Of a DNA stretch of 64,000 nt, positions 1 to 12,273 are shown piece by piece. The stretch covers positions 992,001 through 1,056,000 of the forward strand of contig JARYHS010006964.1 in the NCBI GenBank assembly GCA_031002005.1. The letters are read 5' to 3'. Below the pieces are notes generated by a model. That model worked only from the letters and a program-made list of their open reading frames with translations. It ran no database searches and was not told the origin of the DNA. A program made the translations under genes and the position numbers. Each line of letters begins with the position of its first letter. The stretch's first letter is position 1. This stretch comes from Vandiemenella viatica (taxonomy: Eukaryota > Arthropoda > Insecta > Orthoptera > Morabidae).

Positions 1-2396
1 GGAAATAGAGCTGTTTATGACCAGCACCTAACTAAATCTACCAATTTCTCACTGAAGATTAACTATTCAATGAGGGAAAAATGTTTCAGAGATTACATAA
101 ATTAATAAATGGTAGATAACAAAGAGTATTTGTAATTACAAATATTTAAGGCAAAAGCAGAGAAAGGATAACATATTTTTTTTTCTGGTAGGTATGTGCT
201 ACTAACAGTATGTATATATGCCAGTTTCCAGTGGCACAACTCAGGTAGAGTGGTGCCAATAGCAATTACTCTGGTATCCATCCAACTACGAAGCAGTTAC
301 TGAGAACACTGCAAATCAACATACAAGTTTTAACAGAAATCATTCAAACATTATATCAGCCTTGTGTTCACTGTGCTGGACAGTTAATTGTGGTGAGGAA
401 AATGCAACTATTTAGATAATGCAGACGGAATGGGCTCGTATATAGCACAAATTATGCAATGCAAAGAGATTCCCCCTTTCACTTCAATCAGTTACCAGCC
501 TTTCGATTTTTTTAATTAATGAGGTATGGGTACCTCAGAATGTCAGAAATTGGATTTATTTGCCTGTACAAGTTAACTTCAGGGGAACAAGCTGAAGTAA
601 AACAGTATGGTCTAAAAAAACTGGTTTTAAAAGAGAGTAAGTAATTTTAGTTATTTTGGAAATAACTTGGCAATTAATATTATTAAGAATATGCAATTAG
701 AAAGAATGTGAGGCTAAAGGCAGACAATGATATTTTATAGAAAATTGCACAAGTTGATTAACAAGTATTTTACTAAGCAACAGAGATCAATGGAATGGCT
801 TCCAAGAAATGATAACATTCATGTCATTTGCAATATGCAAAGAAAACTCTACTTGGGAGGAAAACAACGACAAGAAAATCATATAGATGACGTTAACTCC
901 ATTTTTGTACCAACACCATAAAAGTAAATATGTAGCTCTAAGTTTAATACATATATTGACAGTCAATGGCCTATCAAGAGTAAACTCAATCTTTAGTCTA
1001 AATAGTGATATACCCATCACGCTAAATTGGTGTAATCTTCACAAGTTCATAGTAAGATGTTATAATACAAACTCAGCAATTCGATAACAGGGCACGTCAC
1101 AAAATCGTTGTGTTTTCATTATTCATTTGCAAATAAGGCGAAAATCAGTGATTGTTACAAAAAAAGAAGACAGTTGAAGTTAATATTATTTATGAGCCAT
1201 TAAGAGACTGATAAGAATACTTAGTTTGACCACAGAACTGTTTATTCCTACCAGCTATTAATTAGCAAGTCATACTTATGTCTCAAAGCACCACCAACGA
1301 CACTAACGTGAGCCACAACTTGATGTAAATCACCAATGAAGCTGTAATTGGTGAAACAACTTGTTCTCATCATGAAACAGAATCTATCATTGAATCTTAC
1401 ACCTTGGCTTATTGTTCTGTGTCAATTGCAGTAAGAATAGCACATTACTTGTTACAATCCACCCACACAACAGAAAATAATTTCTATATTACATACTTGC
1501 ATACATTTTAACAGAAATACTTGTATATGAGCACCGGTAATAATTTTTTATCTTACCATCTTCAGTTATTACAAGCAGCTAACTGAAGAGCAGAAATTTT
1601 ACAGGACAACCACAACTATGTTATTTGGAGCAAAATACAAGTCAGTGCCTTGAAACATATGAACAATACTTCACTGAAAACACACTCCTAACTAATGCAA
1701 CATATGTGAATAATTTATCAGTAGACTTGTGCAGAAAGATCCTGTCGGAAGCCTGTGGATACTAACATATGTGAAATCGATCTGTGTAACTGAGACTACC
1801 CATTAGACACAATAAAGGTTTCAATCAGTCACATTCCATTTACTAATAATATAAAATACACTTTAAGGACTTCATATTTAAATAAAAATGGAAATAAAAG
1901 ATACTCAAGAAAACAGCTTTCAGACAATTACAAATAGGCGTTCCTCAAAAGCTTTGCAACATATTCAGATAATAAATAAACACAGTCAAAAACACTGATA
2001 GCAGTCACAGTAGAATACGGCATCTCAGTTACACATACCCGTGCCTGTAAATACTTTTTAAAAAAAAAAAAAAAACTATGCATTAGCACAGTAACTGCTG
2101 CAAAAAGGACGCGTTTCATCAGTTTCGTCCGCCGATTTATAACAATTAAACACTAACAAACTTCATATAGTTAGTGTAAATGCATTTCCTCATATTTTTT
2201 CAGACGATCAAACAACTTATTTAAAGATATCGTGGACAGCATGTGGTCAACTCATACAGTCTGATGAGCAAAATGTGCTAAATTGCAATTCTTTACAAAC
2301 CAAAGTGAACAGCAGGCCAGAGAAAGGTGTCCCGTTGTTGTGGGACATTAAGCTGTGCTGTTCAACTCTGTAAGAAGTTTTAAGTTGTAAACCTAC
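1..2396. other. AT-rich sequence, no gene seen
   Basis: No reading frame here resembles a known protein, and the few open stretches of 60-77 codons overlap each other on opposite strands. A 16 bp A run lies at 2060-2075. The right edge abuts a candidate exon on the minus strand (2397-2432), so the segment may be intronic sequence of that gene. I see no RNA gene or clear transposon end. Confidence 0.5.
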
Positions 2397-2432
2397 CTCT
2401 TTCAGAATACACACAGCATTTATCGGCTCCAT
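2397..2432 (-). CDS. Candidate first coding exon, paralogue A (MEPINAVCILKE)
   Basis: Read on the minus strand, an ATG at 2432 opens twelve codons, MEPINAVCILKE, ending in GAG directly before a consensus splice donor GTAGGT (2391-2396). The exon is 36 nt, so the intron would be phase 0. The same design recurs at 10792-10827 (METENAVRIKQE) and 24773-24826 (ending NAVYIKEE), with recognisable similarity continuing into the presumed intron. The shared pattern is NAVxIKxE followed by the donor. Known: many insect zinc-finger genes start with a short exon carrying an IKxE-type SUMO consensus. Inference: these are first exons of a tandem family of that sort. No later exon is visible, so the product is unknown. 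Confidence 0.4.
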
Positions 2433-3395
2433 ATCACCTGATTCTGTTGATTAGAGACAGCAAAACGCAATATAACTTCACAGCAAAATAACGACGCTCT
2501 TCCACAACAGCTGTTAGGTTCTGCTGCAGAGATACTTAATGTTCTAGAATAAGAATTCTACTTCAAAAACTAAGAGCATTGCTGTATAAAATCTAACTTG
2601 TTGCCAGCCTTTCCCTAATTCCGTCGACGCATATAAAATTTATGGATACGCAAACAACTTACTTTTCAAGTAATCCACGGCAATGGAAATCAGTAAATGT
2701 GTAGATTTGTGAAAATCCAAGATCTACTTTACATCTCAATATGTTTGTTTAGTATCTTTACATTTCACTCTTCTCATACTAATAAGAAAAACGTGTACAA
2801 AAAATTATTTTAGTTGAAATGTATCTTAACTCCTAGTTGAAAATTAATAGAATTTGCAGGTCCCATCCATTCACGAGGTAGAGAGTGTGAAATTCCATGT
2901 GGTCGTAATAACCGGGTTACAGGGTTTGTATTTGGTTATGGTCATGCTAGTGGGGTGAGTCCACTGCATCAGCGCTCTACTTAGAGTTTGATACCTGGTG
3001 ACTCGGTGATTTCGTATGCCCGCTGCTCCGCAATCAGCTGTTAGGTAATTGTTTACGAACTGTTACGGCGACCTGTGGCCACTACAAATCAACAATCTTG
3101 TGGGTGAAAATTTGTATGCGATATTTATCTGTTAGACTAAAAAGAATTTCTAAATGTTTATATCTTAACATACTAATGTTGGTATACTGTTTTTACCTTA
3201 TCTCTCTTCACCATTTCTAACAACAAAAACATACAGGCAAGGAGTTTCGGGTAATATTTAGATTGTGATACTGCTACAACCACTTACTGCCTCCCGATGT
3301 AAACACTTACGGCTAGAGAGAGTATGACATCACTGCGTTTCTGTGCGTGATGTGTTCAGCCTTTGATCGATTTGTGAATACATGTTAGGCCATAG
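2433..3395. other. Intergenic or upstream sequence, no gene seen
   Basis: Nothing codes recognisably here. A block at 3247-3325 is similar, in inverted orientation, to 6095-6180, so a diverged inverted pair flanks the LINE inserted between them. A GC-richer patch at 2930-3110 has no clear identity. Confidence 0.4.
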
Positions 3396-5487
3396 ATTTA
3401 ATTTAATTGCAATGGAGCACACGCTCCGGTGGCAATTTCCCTACACACCCAACTTCCCCCTATCCTACACTCACCTACATTTGCCCTCTACAAATTTTAA
3501 CTTTAAATTCTTTTAACGTTTTCGGTAGGTTATTCATCATTCCCCTTGGTAACTCATTCCAATCCCTGACACCCTTACCTAAAAAAGAAAATCTTCCCAC
3601 ACCCTTGTGCCTGAAATCGAGTGCCAGCTTGTGGTCATGGTCATCTTTTCCCTTCCATGAACTACTTTTCATACCTACTGCAATATCTTTCCATGCCTCA
3701 TCGCCAGTATACAGCCCTGTACACTCCCATGACCCTCCTCATCCTCCTCCTGTCTTGCAATGAATCCCATTCCAGCTCCTTTATCATATCTGTCACTGAT
3801 TGCATTCTGCGATAATTTCCAGAAACAAATCTAGCAGCCCTTCTTTGCACCTTCTCCAACTCCTGTATTTGATACTCAAAATGTGGGTCCCATACTACAC
3901 TACCATATTCGAGCAATGGTCTTACCAAAGTTTTGTAACCCAATTCCTTTACTTCTCTCGTGCATCCTCTCATCACTCTTTCCAACAAGTGCAGAGTTTT
4001 TAAACCTTTTCCTACCACCTGTCCAATGTGTCCTGCCCAGTTAAGCTTGTTATCAAATGTAATGCCAAGATATTTACATTTCAAGTCTTCAGTAAGAAAT
4101 TCTTTCCCCACCTTATATTCATAATTTACCTTTTGTTTTTTATTTGTGTATCTAATTAGCTGACTCTTCTTTGCATTTATCTTCATCCCATGTTTACCAA
4201 CCCAACTAGATATCCTGTCCAGATCAGCCTGCAACTGTTTACAGTCCTCTATCGTTTTGATCCTTTATACAGCATTATGTCATCTGCAAACAATCTAATT
4301 TCAGATAGTAAACAATCAACACAATTATTCATTAGAATAATGAATAGCAATGGTCCCAATACGCTACCCTGCGGCACTCCCATTTTTACTTCCACTTCCT
4401 TTGATACCGCATTTCCCACACTAACATTCTGTTTTCTACCTTTTAAAAATTCTTCTACCCAGCAAATCACTTTCTCATCCACTCCAATACTTTTTACCTT
4501 ATTTACTACCATTTTGTGGCTTACTCTGTCAAACGCCTTTGAAAGATCCAGCGCTACACTATCAATTTGGCCTCCCATGTCCATTTCATCTGAAATATCT
4601 TGCATATATCCCACCAACTGAGATTCGCATGAATATCCTTGCCTGAACCCATGTTGCCTACTTGAAAACCACTTACGTTCCTCACATACATTTCTGATGT
4701 GGTTGCATATCAATCTTTCCATTAATTTACCTACCACTGAAGTCAAACTGATTGGCCTGTAATTTTCGACTCTATTTCTCACCCCTCCTTTATGTACCTG
4801 GTACTACTATCGCACTTTTCCAGTCTTGTGGTAAGCAGCAAGTATCCAGACTCAATTTAAATAATATTTCAAGATAAGGTACAATGTCACATCCGACTAT
4901 CTTTAAGATATCTGTAGTAATATTATCTGCACCAGCCCCCTTATGTTTTTTCAGCTTTCTTATTTCCTTCATGATTTCTTCAGGATGAATTTCAAATTTT
5001 TTAGTATCTTCATTTCTAATCGTATTGTTAAGCTCGTTCTCCGAATTAGACCTTCCCGTTTCTGATTCATTGTCCCTAATGCTCTCACTAAACCAGTTAT
5101 TTAAAATCTCTGCCTTTTTCAAATCCTCAGTAACTACTTCTCCATCCTTATCTATGAGCATCTCTACACCCTCCCTCCCTCTCAGTTTCCTGATATAGCC
5201 ATAGAAATTTCGAGATGCATCAGTCAGTGGTCCTCCTGCACTGACAATACTCTTCATAAACCCATCTTTAGCAACTTTCTTTGCTGTTATTAAGTCCTTA
5301 TTTAGTTGTTTCAAATATTCCCTACGACCCTGCTGTCTCTTAACTCTGTTATGTTCTCTTCGTACCAACCTCTTTAACCTCCTCACTTCCCTATTATAGT
5401 ACACAGGTTCTCTACTTCTCTTTATATTCTGCTTTGGAATGAATTTTTCTTCCCCCTTTCTTATTATCTCCTTGAACTCTTCCCACC
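3396..5487 (-). mobile_element. CR1/Jockey-type LINE, 5'-truncated copy
   Basis: This is a non-LTR retrotransposon on the minus strand, truncated at its 5' end and closed on its 3' side by an AATT-rich tail next to the string TTGCAATGGAGC. The same tail ends further copies at 6915, 9887 and about 23150, which defines a family. The truncated end joins an AT-rich low-complexity stretch at 5488. Pieces of this family also lie at 6496-6915, 9481-9887, 14868-16674 and 21783-23775, so it is the dominant LINE of the left third of the window. Confidence 0.85.
3475..5404 (-). pseudogene. LINE ORF2 remnant: reverse transcriptase and C-terminal region
   Basis: Four collinear minus-strand frames make up most of an ORF2: 5404-4790 (endonuclease-RT linker and start of RT), 4782-4249 (RT core), 4234-3698 (RT thumb) and 3672-3475 (C-terminus with the motif RDWNELP). 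Visible RT landmarks are NYRPISLTS, QHGFRQGYSCESQL, LDLSKAFDRVSH, GVPQGSVLGPLLF and LFADDIMLY, so the catalytic FADD is intact. The breaks near 4785 and 4240 are single-base frameshifts; at the latter the frame passes from GSKR and a stop into the IEDCKQLQADL register. No endonuclease domain remains. The role in life would be target-primed reverse transcription; this copy cannot make the full protein. Confidence 0.85.
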
Positions 5488-6094
5488 GATAATAATAATA
5501 ATATAAAATATATTATATATTATAATAATATTAAAATATTAAAATATTAAAATATATTATAATATTAAAAAATTATACGGATTTAAAAGGTTAAAGAAAA
5601 TTATTACTTGCACAATTAATAATATTACTAAAATATCAAAAGCATTTCTAATTGATAATCGGTTCCTGTAATGTTGCGTACAAAATAAAATACCTATATA
5701 AAAAATATTGCATTTAGGCTGTAATGCAGCCTGGGCCATACTATCAGAGATAGACATGATTTGGAAATTGGGTATCAGCAATATCGTGTGCGACGGTCAA
5801 GTTTCACTATGGTCCAGGCTGCATTAAGATGTAAGCGACAGTAACAGCAATAGGTACGACATATAAATTAGGTATTTGCAATATGGTGTTCAATAGTTAC
5901 GATTTGGAGTAGTCCAGGCTGCATCAAAACCTCATCGCTAATTAATGTAATCCTGTACTACTGGTGCAAAATTAACGATTTCATGATATGAGAAGTATTA
6001 GTGATGGACTACTTTCTGTGGAAGGCCATGTTAGCGACATTTAAACCTGCACATTCAACATATTCCTCACATTCAGTAACAACATACTGTCTCC
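5488..6094. repeat. AT-rich stretch and a 100 bp tandem pair
   Basis: 5488-5575 is low-complexity ATAAT/TATTA sequence. A roughly 100 bp unit then occurs twice: GGTATC/TNNGCAATAT at 5771 and 5871, each followed about 40 bp later by GTCCAGGCTGCAT (5812 and 5912). A third, inverted GCAGCCTGG lies near 5725. The GTCCAGGC motif recurs across the window. No gene seen. Confidence 0.5.
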
Positions 6095-6180
6095 ATCTGG
6101 AAGTGTTTACATCACAAGACTAAGTGGTTGCAGCGGTATCCCAATCCAGATATTACCTGACATTACTGAATACGACATAT
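6095..6180 (-). repeat. Diverged inverted copy of 3247-3325
   Basis: Read on the minus strand this block carries the same ordered landmarks as 3247-3325: GGTAATAT, then GATACNGCTNCAACCACTTA, then GATGTAAACACTT. By eye about four in five bases agree. The two copies flank the LINE at 3396-5487. It could be a pair of old MITE copies or a broken inverted repeat. Confidence 0.45.
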
Positions 6181-6495
6181 TAATGCTAAGAAAATATTTT
6201 CCTCAACTTAATGATGGATAAGTATCACCGCATTGAATCGATAGAGGTCAGATGTTACACTGTATACAAACACTGCATTTCAACAGATTTTAGTAATTTT
6301 TCTGCTGGTCCAGGCCATATTTCAACCTAACCATAACCACCTGAAAGAAAACAAAGTTTATGTTGTTATAATCCCTGAACCGACACTGTTATTAAGCTAT
6401 TGTGATCTATACACCAGAAAATCTTTTGTCTTATTCTAGATAATTATACTACTAATAATCAAAATTATTATTACTAATCATAAATTATAAATTAT

Positions 6496-6915
6496 CGCAG
6501 AATGCAATCAGTGACAGATATGATAAAGAAGCTGAAATAGGATTCATTGCAAGACAGGAGGAGGATGATGAGGAGAGTCATGGGAGTGTACAGGGCGTAC
6601 GCTGGCGATGAGGCATGGAAAGAATTTATAGTAGGTAAGAAAAGTAGTGCATGGAAGGGAAAAGATGACCATGACCACAAGCTGGCACTCGATTTCAGGC
6701 ACAAGGGTATGGGAAGATTCTCTTTTTTAGGTAAGGGTGTCAGAGATTGGAATGAGTTACCAAGAGAAATGATGAATAATTTACCGAAAACGTTGAAAGA
6801 ATTTAAAGATAAAATTTGTAGAGGGCAAATAAAGGAGGGTGCAGGATAAGGGGAAGATGGGGGTGTAGGGAAAATTGCCACCGGAGTCTTTGCTCCATTG
6901 CAATTAAATTAAATT
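6496..6915 (+). mobile_element. 3' fragment of the same CR1-type LINE
   Basis: This fragment encodes only the last part of ORF2 (SVTDMIKKL, then a stop, then MRRVMGVYRAY, KGKDDHDHKLALDFRHKG and RDWNELP), followed by the family 3' end TTGCAATTAAATTAAATTA. The 5' edge meets AT-rich sequence at 6495, as expected of a severely 5'-truncated insertion. It has in-frame breaks and cannot be functional. Confidence 0.85.
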
Positions 6916-7817
6916 AGTGATACGTTACATCTGGTTTGTTCCCATTCAAGAAAATCCATACATGAAAGAAACAGCATTTGCAGCTGACAGAGTATTGAGT
7001 AAGTGATTGTCCTATCACCCACACCTCTTCCCAAAAGCACAATAGAAGAAACATTAATAATTTGTCGTTACACTTGTAGTGCAATAAAAGCATACTAACT
7101 GATAAGAAATCACTGATTGCAACAGACATGTTTAGCCAAAAATAAAATTTATTAAATTTTGACAACAATCTGTAGATCGGTGCCAGTCTGTTGTGTAGAC
7201 ACCAGACTTGCAGCGCACTGACAGAACATCACATCTAAGTAATTTTAAGTAAAAGAGGAGGGCTAGATATTCAAGAAAATAATGATCAGACAACTAGACA
7301 CTGGTTGACCTCTAAAACACGTGTCATTTAGAACATACCGTTAGTCAAGTCATAATAAATCAGCTTAACATACATCACTTTACAACTCATTCTAAGAAAA
7401 TGGGATTCCAGTGAACATGTCGAGTATCGAAACAACAAAAACGTGAACGTGTTGCTAAACAGCTTTGTTTTCTTAATAGTACTGTACAATTTTCAAGTCT
7501 TTCTATTAAAGTGAAAAACTAACGTTCTGTATGGGTTTAAAAACATCCATATTCAACACTGTAAACTGGAATATACACGACTTCTGCACAGCAGCTGATT
7601 TCTATGTTGCACCTGACATAGTTAAATACACGGCGAATATCACAGGATTCCACTTATACAGATTAATGACTAACATGAGCTCGCTCAACACAGTACATCA
7701 AGCACAAAGCCAACAGACTAGCCAGCACGAGGCGAATAAAAACAACGGCCATGTTGCTTTGAAGCATCAATACATGAGCTGTACGACTCCACACACACGT
7801 AAAAGAAGTAAACCCAC
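6916..7817. other. Presumed intronic sequence, no gene seen
   Basis: No frame has recognisable similarity. On the minus strand this lies downstream of the candidate exon at 7818-7852, so it may be its intron. The sequence recurs at 9888-10791 in the duplicated contig end. Confidence 0.4.
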
Positions 7818-7852
7818 CTCTTGTTTAATGCGGACAGCATTTCTGTCTCCAT
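7818..7852 (-). pseudogene. Candidate first exon, paralogue B, allele with 1-bp deletion
   Basis: This is the allelic copy of the exon at 10792-10827. The ATG (7850-7852) and the splice donor GTGGGT (7812-7817) are present, but one T is missing from the run in the middle, so the exon is 35 nt and the frame shifts after METE. The intron start GTGGGTTTACTTC is unchanged. Either the allele is broken or this is a consensus error in a short homopolymer; the other copy reads cleanly. Confidence 0.4.
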
Positions 7853-8480
7853 ACCGCCTCCTCCTGTTGTTTGGACAGAATAATACGCAGTATTACCCAC
7901 TATTAAAATCACCGCAAACACAACGTAAACACACAAAGCTGGAAGGTAACGATTATAATACAAAGATACTGCATGTTCAAACGAGATATTCCATTCACAC
8001 TAACGTTTGTTTAAAATAAAAATTTTACCCTGGGGACAAAAATAGTACGATCTTGGTAAATGTGATAAAATTACTTTCTCAAATGTATCACTAAAAAAGC
8101 CACATAAAGGGATGTTTCGCATCATTTTCCTCGCGCATTATTAATATATAATGAACTTTTGGCTACTAAAGCAATCATTTGAATTGAATTACAATGCTGC
8201 GCACGCAGTTAGCAATTATACTTTTCTTCTTAGTATTCTTTTATTATTTTTATGATTATCTAATTTTATTTTTTATGTTTAAAACCCTTCAGTATTTTTT
8301 TCCGTTGTTTAAAGGAAATAATTGTAGAAGGGACAAATTAGAAAAAATTAACCAGATAAAGAAAGCAACACATAATATATACACCTCAGTACAACAGACG
8401 TTCACCTCAGCATCAAATGATACACCACACTACAAACTAAACAAAAAGAATGGCATGTAATGACTTATATCAACAAAGAC
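7853..8480. other. Upstream sequence of candidate exon B, no gene seen
   Basis: AT-rich sequence with no coding similarity. On the minus strand it is upstream of exon B, so it would hold its promoter and 5' UTR. The stretch immediately 5' of the ATG is a short purine tract (GGAGGAGGCGGT). The segment recurs after 10828. Confidence 0.35.
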
Positions 8481-9480
8481 NNNNNNNNNNNNNNNNNNNN
8501 NNNNNNNNNNNNNNNNNNNNNNNNNNNNNNNNNNNNNNNNNNNNNNNNNNNNNNNNNNNNNNNNNNNNNNNNNNNNNNNNNNNNNNNNNNNNNNNNNNNN
8601 NNNNNNNNNNNNNNNNNNNNNNNNNNNNNNNNNNNNNNNNNNNNNNNNNNNNNNNNNNNNNNNNNNNNNNNNNNNNNNNNNNNNNNNNNNNNNNNNNNNN
8701 NNNNNNNNNNNNNNNNNNNNNNNNNNNNNNNNNNNNNNNNNNNNNNNNNNNNNNNNNNNNNNNNNNNNNNNNNNNNNNNNNNNNNNNNNNNNNNNNNNNN
8801 NNNNNNNNNNNNNNNNNNNNNNNNNNNNNNNNNNNNNNNNNNNNNNNNNNNNNNNNNNNNNNNNNNNNNNNNNNNNNNNNNNNNNNNNNNNNNNNNNNNN
8901 NNNNNNNNNNNNNNNNNNNNNNNNNNNNNNNNNNNNNNNNNNNNNNNNNNNNNNNNNNNNNNNNNNNNNNNNNNNNNNNNNNNNNNNNNNNNNNNNNNNN
9001 NNNNNNNNNNNNNNNNNNNNNNNNNNNNNNNNNNNNNNNNNNNNNNNNNNNNNNNNNNNNNNNNNNNNNNNNNNNNNNNNNNNNNNNNNNNNNNNNNNNN
9101 NNNNNNNNNNNNNNNNNNNNNNNNNNNNNNNNNNNNNNNNNNNNNNNNNNNNNNNNNNNNNNNNNNNNNNNNNNNNNNNNNNNNNNNNNNNNNNNNNNNN
9201 NNNNNNNNNNNNNNNNNNNNNNNNNNNNNNNNNNNNNNNNNNNNNNNNNNNNNNNNNNNNNNNNNNNNNNNNNNNNNNNNNNNNNNNNNNNNNNNNNNNN
9301 NNNNNNNNNNNNNNNNNNNNNNNNNNNNNNNNNNNNNNNNNNNNNNNNNNNNNNNNNNNNNNNNNNNNNNNNNNNNNNNNNNNNNNNNNNNNNNNNNNNN
9401 NNNNNNNNNNNNNNNNNNNNNNNNNNNNNNNNNNNNNNNNNNNNNNNNNNNNNNNNNNNNNNNNNNNNNNNNNNNNNNNN
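8481..9480. other. Assembly gap (1000 N)
   Basis: Exactly 1000 N, a placeholder size. Because the flanks overlap (6516-8480 against 9481-11452), the true gap may not exist. Confidence 0.98.
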
Positions 9481-9887
9481 AGATATGATAAAGAAGCTGA
9501 AATAGGATTCATTGCAAGACAGGAGGAGGATGATGAGGAGAGTCATGGGAGTGTACAGGGCGTATACTGGCGATGAGGCATGGAAAGATTTATAGTAGGT
9601 AAGAAAAGTAGTGCATGGAAGGGAAAAGATGACCATGACCACAAGCTGGCACTCGATTTCAGGCACAAGGGTATAGGGAAGATTCTCTTTTTTAGGTAAG
9701 GGTGTCAGAGATTGGAATGAGTTACCAAGAGAAATGATGAATAATTTACCGAAAACTGTTGAAAGAATTTAAAGATAAAATTTGTAGAGGGCAAATAAAG
9801 GAGGGTGCAGGATAAGGGGAAGATGGGGGTGTAGGGAAATTGCCACCGGAGTCTTTGCTCCATTGCAATTAAATTAAATTAGGATAG
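9481..9887 (+). mobile_element. 3' fragment of CR1-type LINE, duplicate of 6516-6915
   Basis: This repeats the fragment at 6516-6915, including the RDWNE coding region and the AATTAAATTAAATT tail. It carries extra single-base indels, for example in AAAACTGTTGAAAG. It is best read as the other haplotype of the same insertion rather than a second event. Confidence 0.8.
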
Positions 9888-10791
9888 GATACGTTACATC
9901 TGGTTTGTTCCCATTCAAGAAAAATCCGTACATGAAAGAAACAGCATTTGCAGCTGACAGAGTATTGAGTAAGTGATTGTCCTATCACCCACACCTCTTC
10001 CCAAAAGCACAATAGAAGAAACATTAATAATTTGTCGTTACACTTGTAGTGCAATAAAAGCATACTAACTGATAAGAAATCACTGATTGCAACAGACATG
10101 TTTAGCCAAAAATAAAATTTATTAAATTTTGACAACAATCTGTAGATCGGTGCCAGTCTGTTGTGTAGACACCCGACTTGCAGCGCACTGACAGAACATC
10201 ACATCTAAGTAATTTTAAGTAAAAGAGGAGGGCGAGATATTCAAGAAAATAATGATCAGACAACCAGGCACTGGTTGAGCTCTAAAACACGTGTCATTTA
10301 GAACATACCGTTAGTCAAGTCATAATAAATCAGCTCAACATACATCACTTTACAACTCATTCTAAGAAAATGGGATTCCAGTGAACATGTCGAGTATCGA
10401 AACAACAAAAACGTGAACGTATTGCTAAACAGCTTTGTTTTCTTAATAGTACTGTACAGTTTACAAGTCTTTCTATTAATGTGAAAAACTAACGTTCTGT
10501 ATGGGTTTAAAAACATCCATATTCAACACTGTAAACTGTTTGGGATATACACGACTTCTGCACAGCAGCTGATTTCTATGTTGCAGCTGACATAGTTAAA
10601 TACACGGCGAATATCACAGGATTCCACTTATACAGATTAATGACTAACATGAGCTCGCTCAACACAGTACATCAAGCACACAGCCAACAGACTAGCCAGC
10701 ACGAGGCGAATAAAAACAACGGCCATGTTGTTGTGAAGCATCAATACATGAGCTGTACGACTCCACACACACATAAAAGAAGTAAACCCAC

Positions 10792-10827
10792 CTCTTGTTT
10801 AATGCGGACAGCATTTTCTGTCTCCAT
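10792..10827 (-). CDS. Candidate first coding exon, paralogue B (METENAVRIKQE)
   Basis: On the minus strand an ATG at 10827 opens METENAVRIKQE, ending in GAG before the donor GTGGGT (10786-10791). It has the same length (36 nt, phase 0) as paralogue A and the same NAVxIKxE core as A and C. The intron start GTGGGTTTACTTCTTTT and a downstream GAGTCGTACAGCTCAT resemble those of paralogue C at 24.8 kb, so similarity extends beyond the exon. That argues for true paralogy over chance. The protein is unknown; an IKxE-bearing N-terminus is common in insect zinc-finger proteins, which is an inference only. Confidence 0.45.
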
Positions 10828-12004
10828 ACCGCCTCCTCCTGTTTGGACAGAATAATACGCAGTATTACCCACTATTAAAATCACCGCAAACACAACGTAA
10901 ACACACAAAGCTGGAAGGTAACGATTATAATACAAAGATACTGCGTGTTCAAACGAGACATTCCATTCACACTAACGTTTGTTTAAAATAAAAATTTTAC
11001 CCTGGGGACAAAAATAGTACGATCTTGGTAAATGTGATAAAATTACTTTCTCAAATGTATCACTAAAAAAGCCACATAAAGGGATGTTTCGCATCATTTT
11101 CCTCGCGCATTATTAATATATAATGAACTTTTGGCTACTAAAGCAATCATTTGAATTGAATTACAATGCTGCGCACGCAGTTAGCAATTATACTTTTCTT
11201 TCTTAGTATTCTTTTATTATTTTTATGATTATCTAATTTTATTTTTTATGTTTAAAACCCTTCAGTATTTTTTTTCCGTTGTTTAAAGGAAATAATTGTA
11301 GAAGGGACAAATTAGAAAAAATTAACCAGATAAAGAAAGCAACACATAATATATACACCTCAGTACAACAGACGTTCACCTCAGCATCAAATGATACACC
11401 ACACTACAAACTAAACAAAAAGAATGGCATGTAATGACTTATATCAACAAAGACACACACAAAATTGATTTTTTTCTTAATCGATAATTCGAAAAAAAAT
11501 ATGAGGGCGGAGGACTCGATACAGAAAAAAAACCTCACACAAGTCATCATATTCTACAACTCAGAAATGCAGACAAATATATAATGACGGTCAAATTCAA
11601 CACAATGATCAAGCACACAGAAAATTAGAAACAAGGTATAAGAAACATGGAAGAGAATTAAAGTAAAATAATCATATAACACTTATTTCTTACTTCATAC
11701 TGATTGAGTTCAAGTATTTGTCCCGGTGGCCAATTTTCCAATACACATAGTTATCCATCTCACCGTTATTTTCCTATCTTAGATTCGGTGGTTTTTAGGC
11801 GGTTTTCTGCAGCCGTCAAAGCGAATGCCGGCACGATCCCCACATATCCACCTCATACACTACACAGTTCACAAACAAAAAATACACTCCTCACTCGCTG
11901 CACATAGTAACATATTTCACAGACAAATGACAACACTTCACTTCCCATGTTATTATTTACTAGTCACAAAGCCCGTCACGGGATTAACGGAGTCTTGTGG
12001 TAAT
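10828..12004. other. No gene seen
   Basis: AT-rich sequence upstream (on the minus strand) of exon B. Short open frames at 11704-11907 and 11825-12034 have no recognisable similarity. There is no clear repeat. Confidence 0.4.
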
Positions 12005-12273
12005 TTATTTCTCTGCAATTGCTTAACTACATAGAATTGTTATAAAATGAAGCTCATTATTATTTATCGTCTCTTGTGCTGTAAAAAAAAAGCTTCAGTT
12101 GTCAACTTGGTCCAGGACGCATTTCAGCCTACCCCAACTCCGCTAATATTGCCGCTAGAAAAGCAAAGTTTCAATCACACGAGAATTAATACATTCCCTG
12201 TATCGCATGTCAGTGTCATCATGCATCACGATATAAACTTGATCCCAAATCTTCACAGGTTCTTACATCTTTC

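Larger units (their letters stand above)
6516..8480 (+). repeat. Left copy of gap-flanking duplication 1
   Basis: The last 1965 bases before the first N gap match 9481-11452, the first bases after it, almost base for base, with scattered substitutions and one- to three-base indels. The left copy stops exactly at the gap (CAACAAAGAC) and the right copy starts exactly at it. This is what two unmerged overlapping contig ends look like, and the small differences would then be allelic. Confidence 0.85.
9481..11452 (+). repeat. Right copy of gap-flanking duplication 1
   Basis: Matches 6516-8480 end to end. After 11452 the sequence continues as unique sequence (ACACACAAAATTG), so the right contig reads through the point where the left contig stopped. 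Confidence 0.85.

Noticed and set aside
727..1087. Three overlapping 64-77 codon frames on both strands
   Set aside because: No similarity, no conserved copy, and mutual overlap; they fit chance in AT-rich DNA.
8430..9666. Long open frames of 340-400 codons across 8481-9480
   Set aside because: They consist almost wholly of X residues from the N gap; the same applies to the frames over 31485-32484 and 55329-56328.
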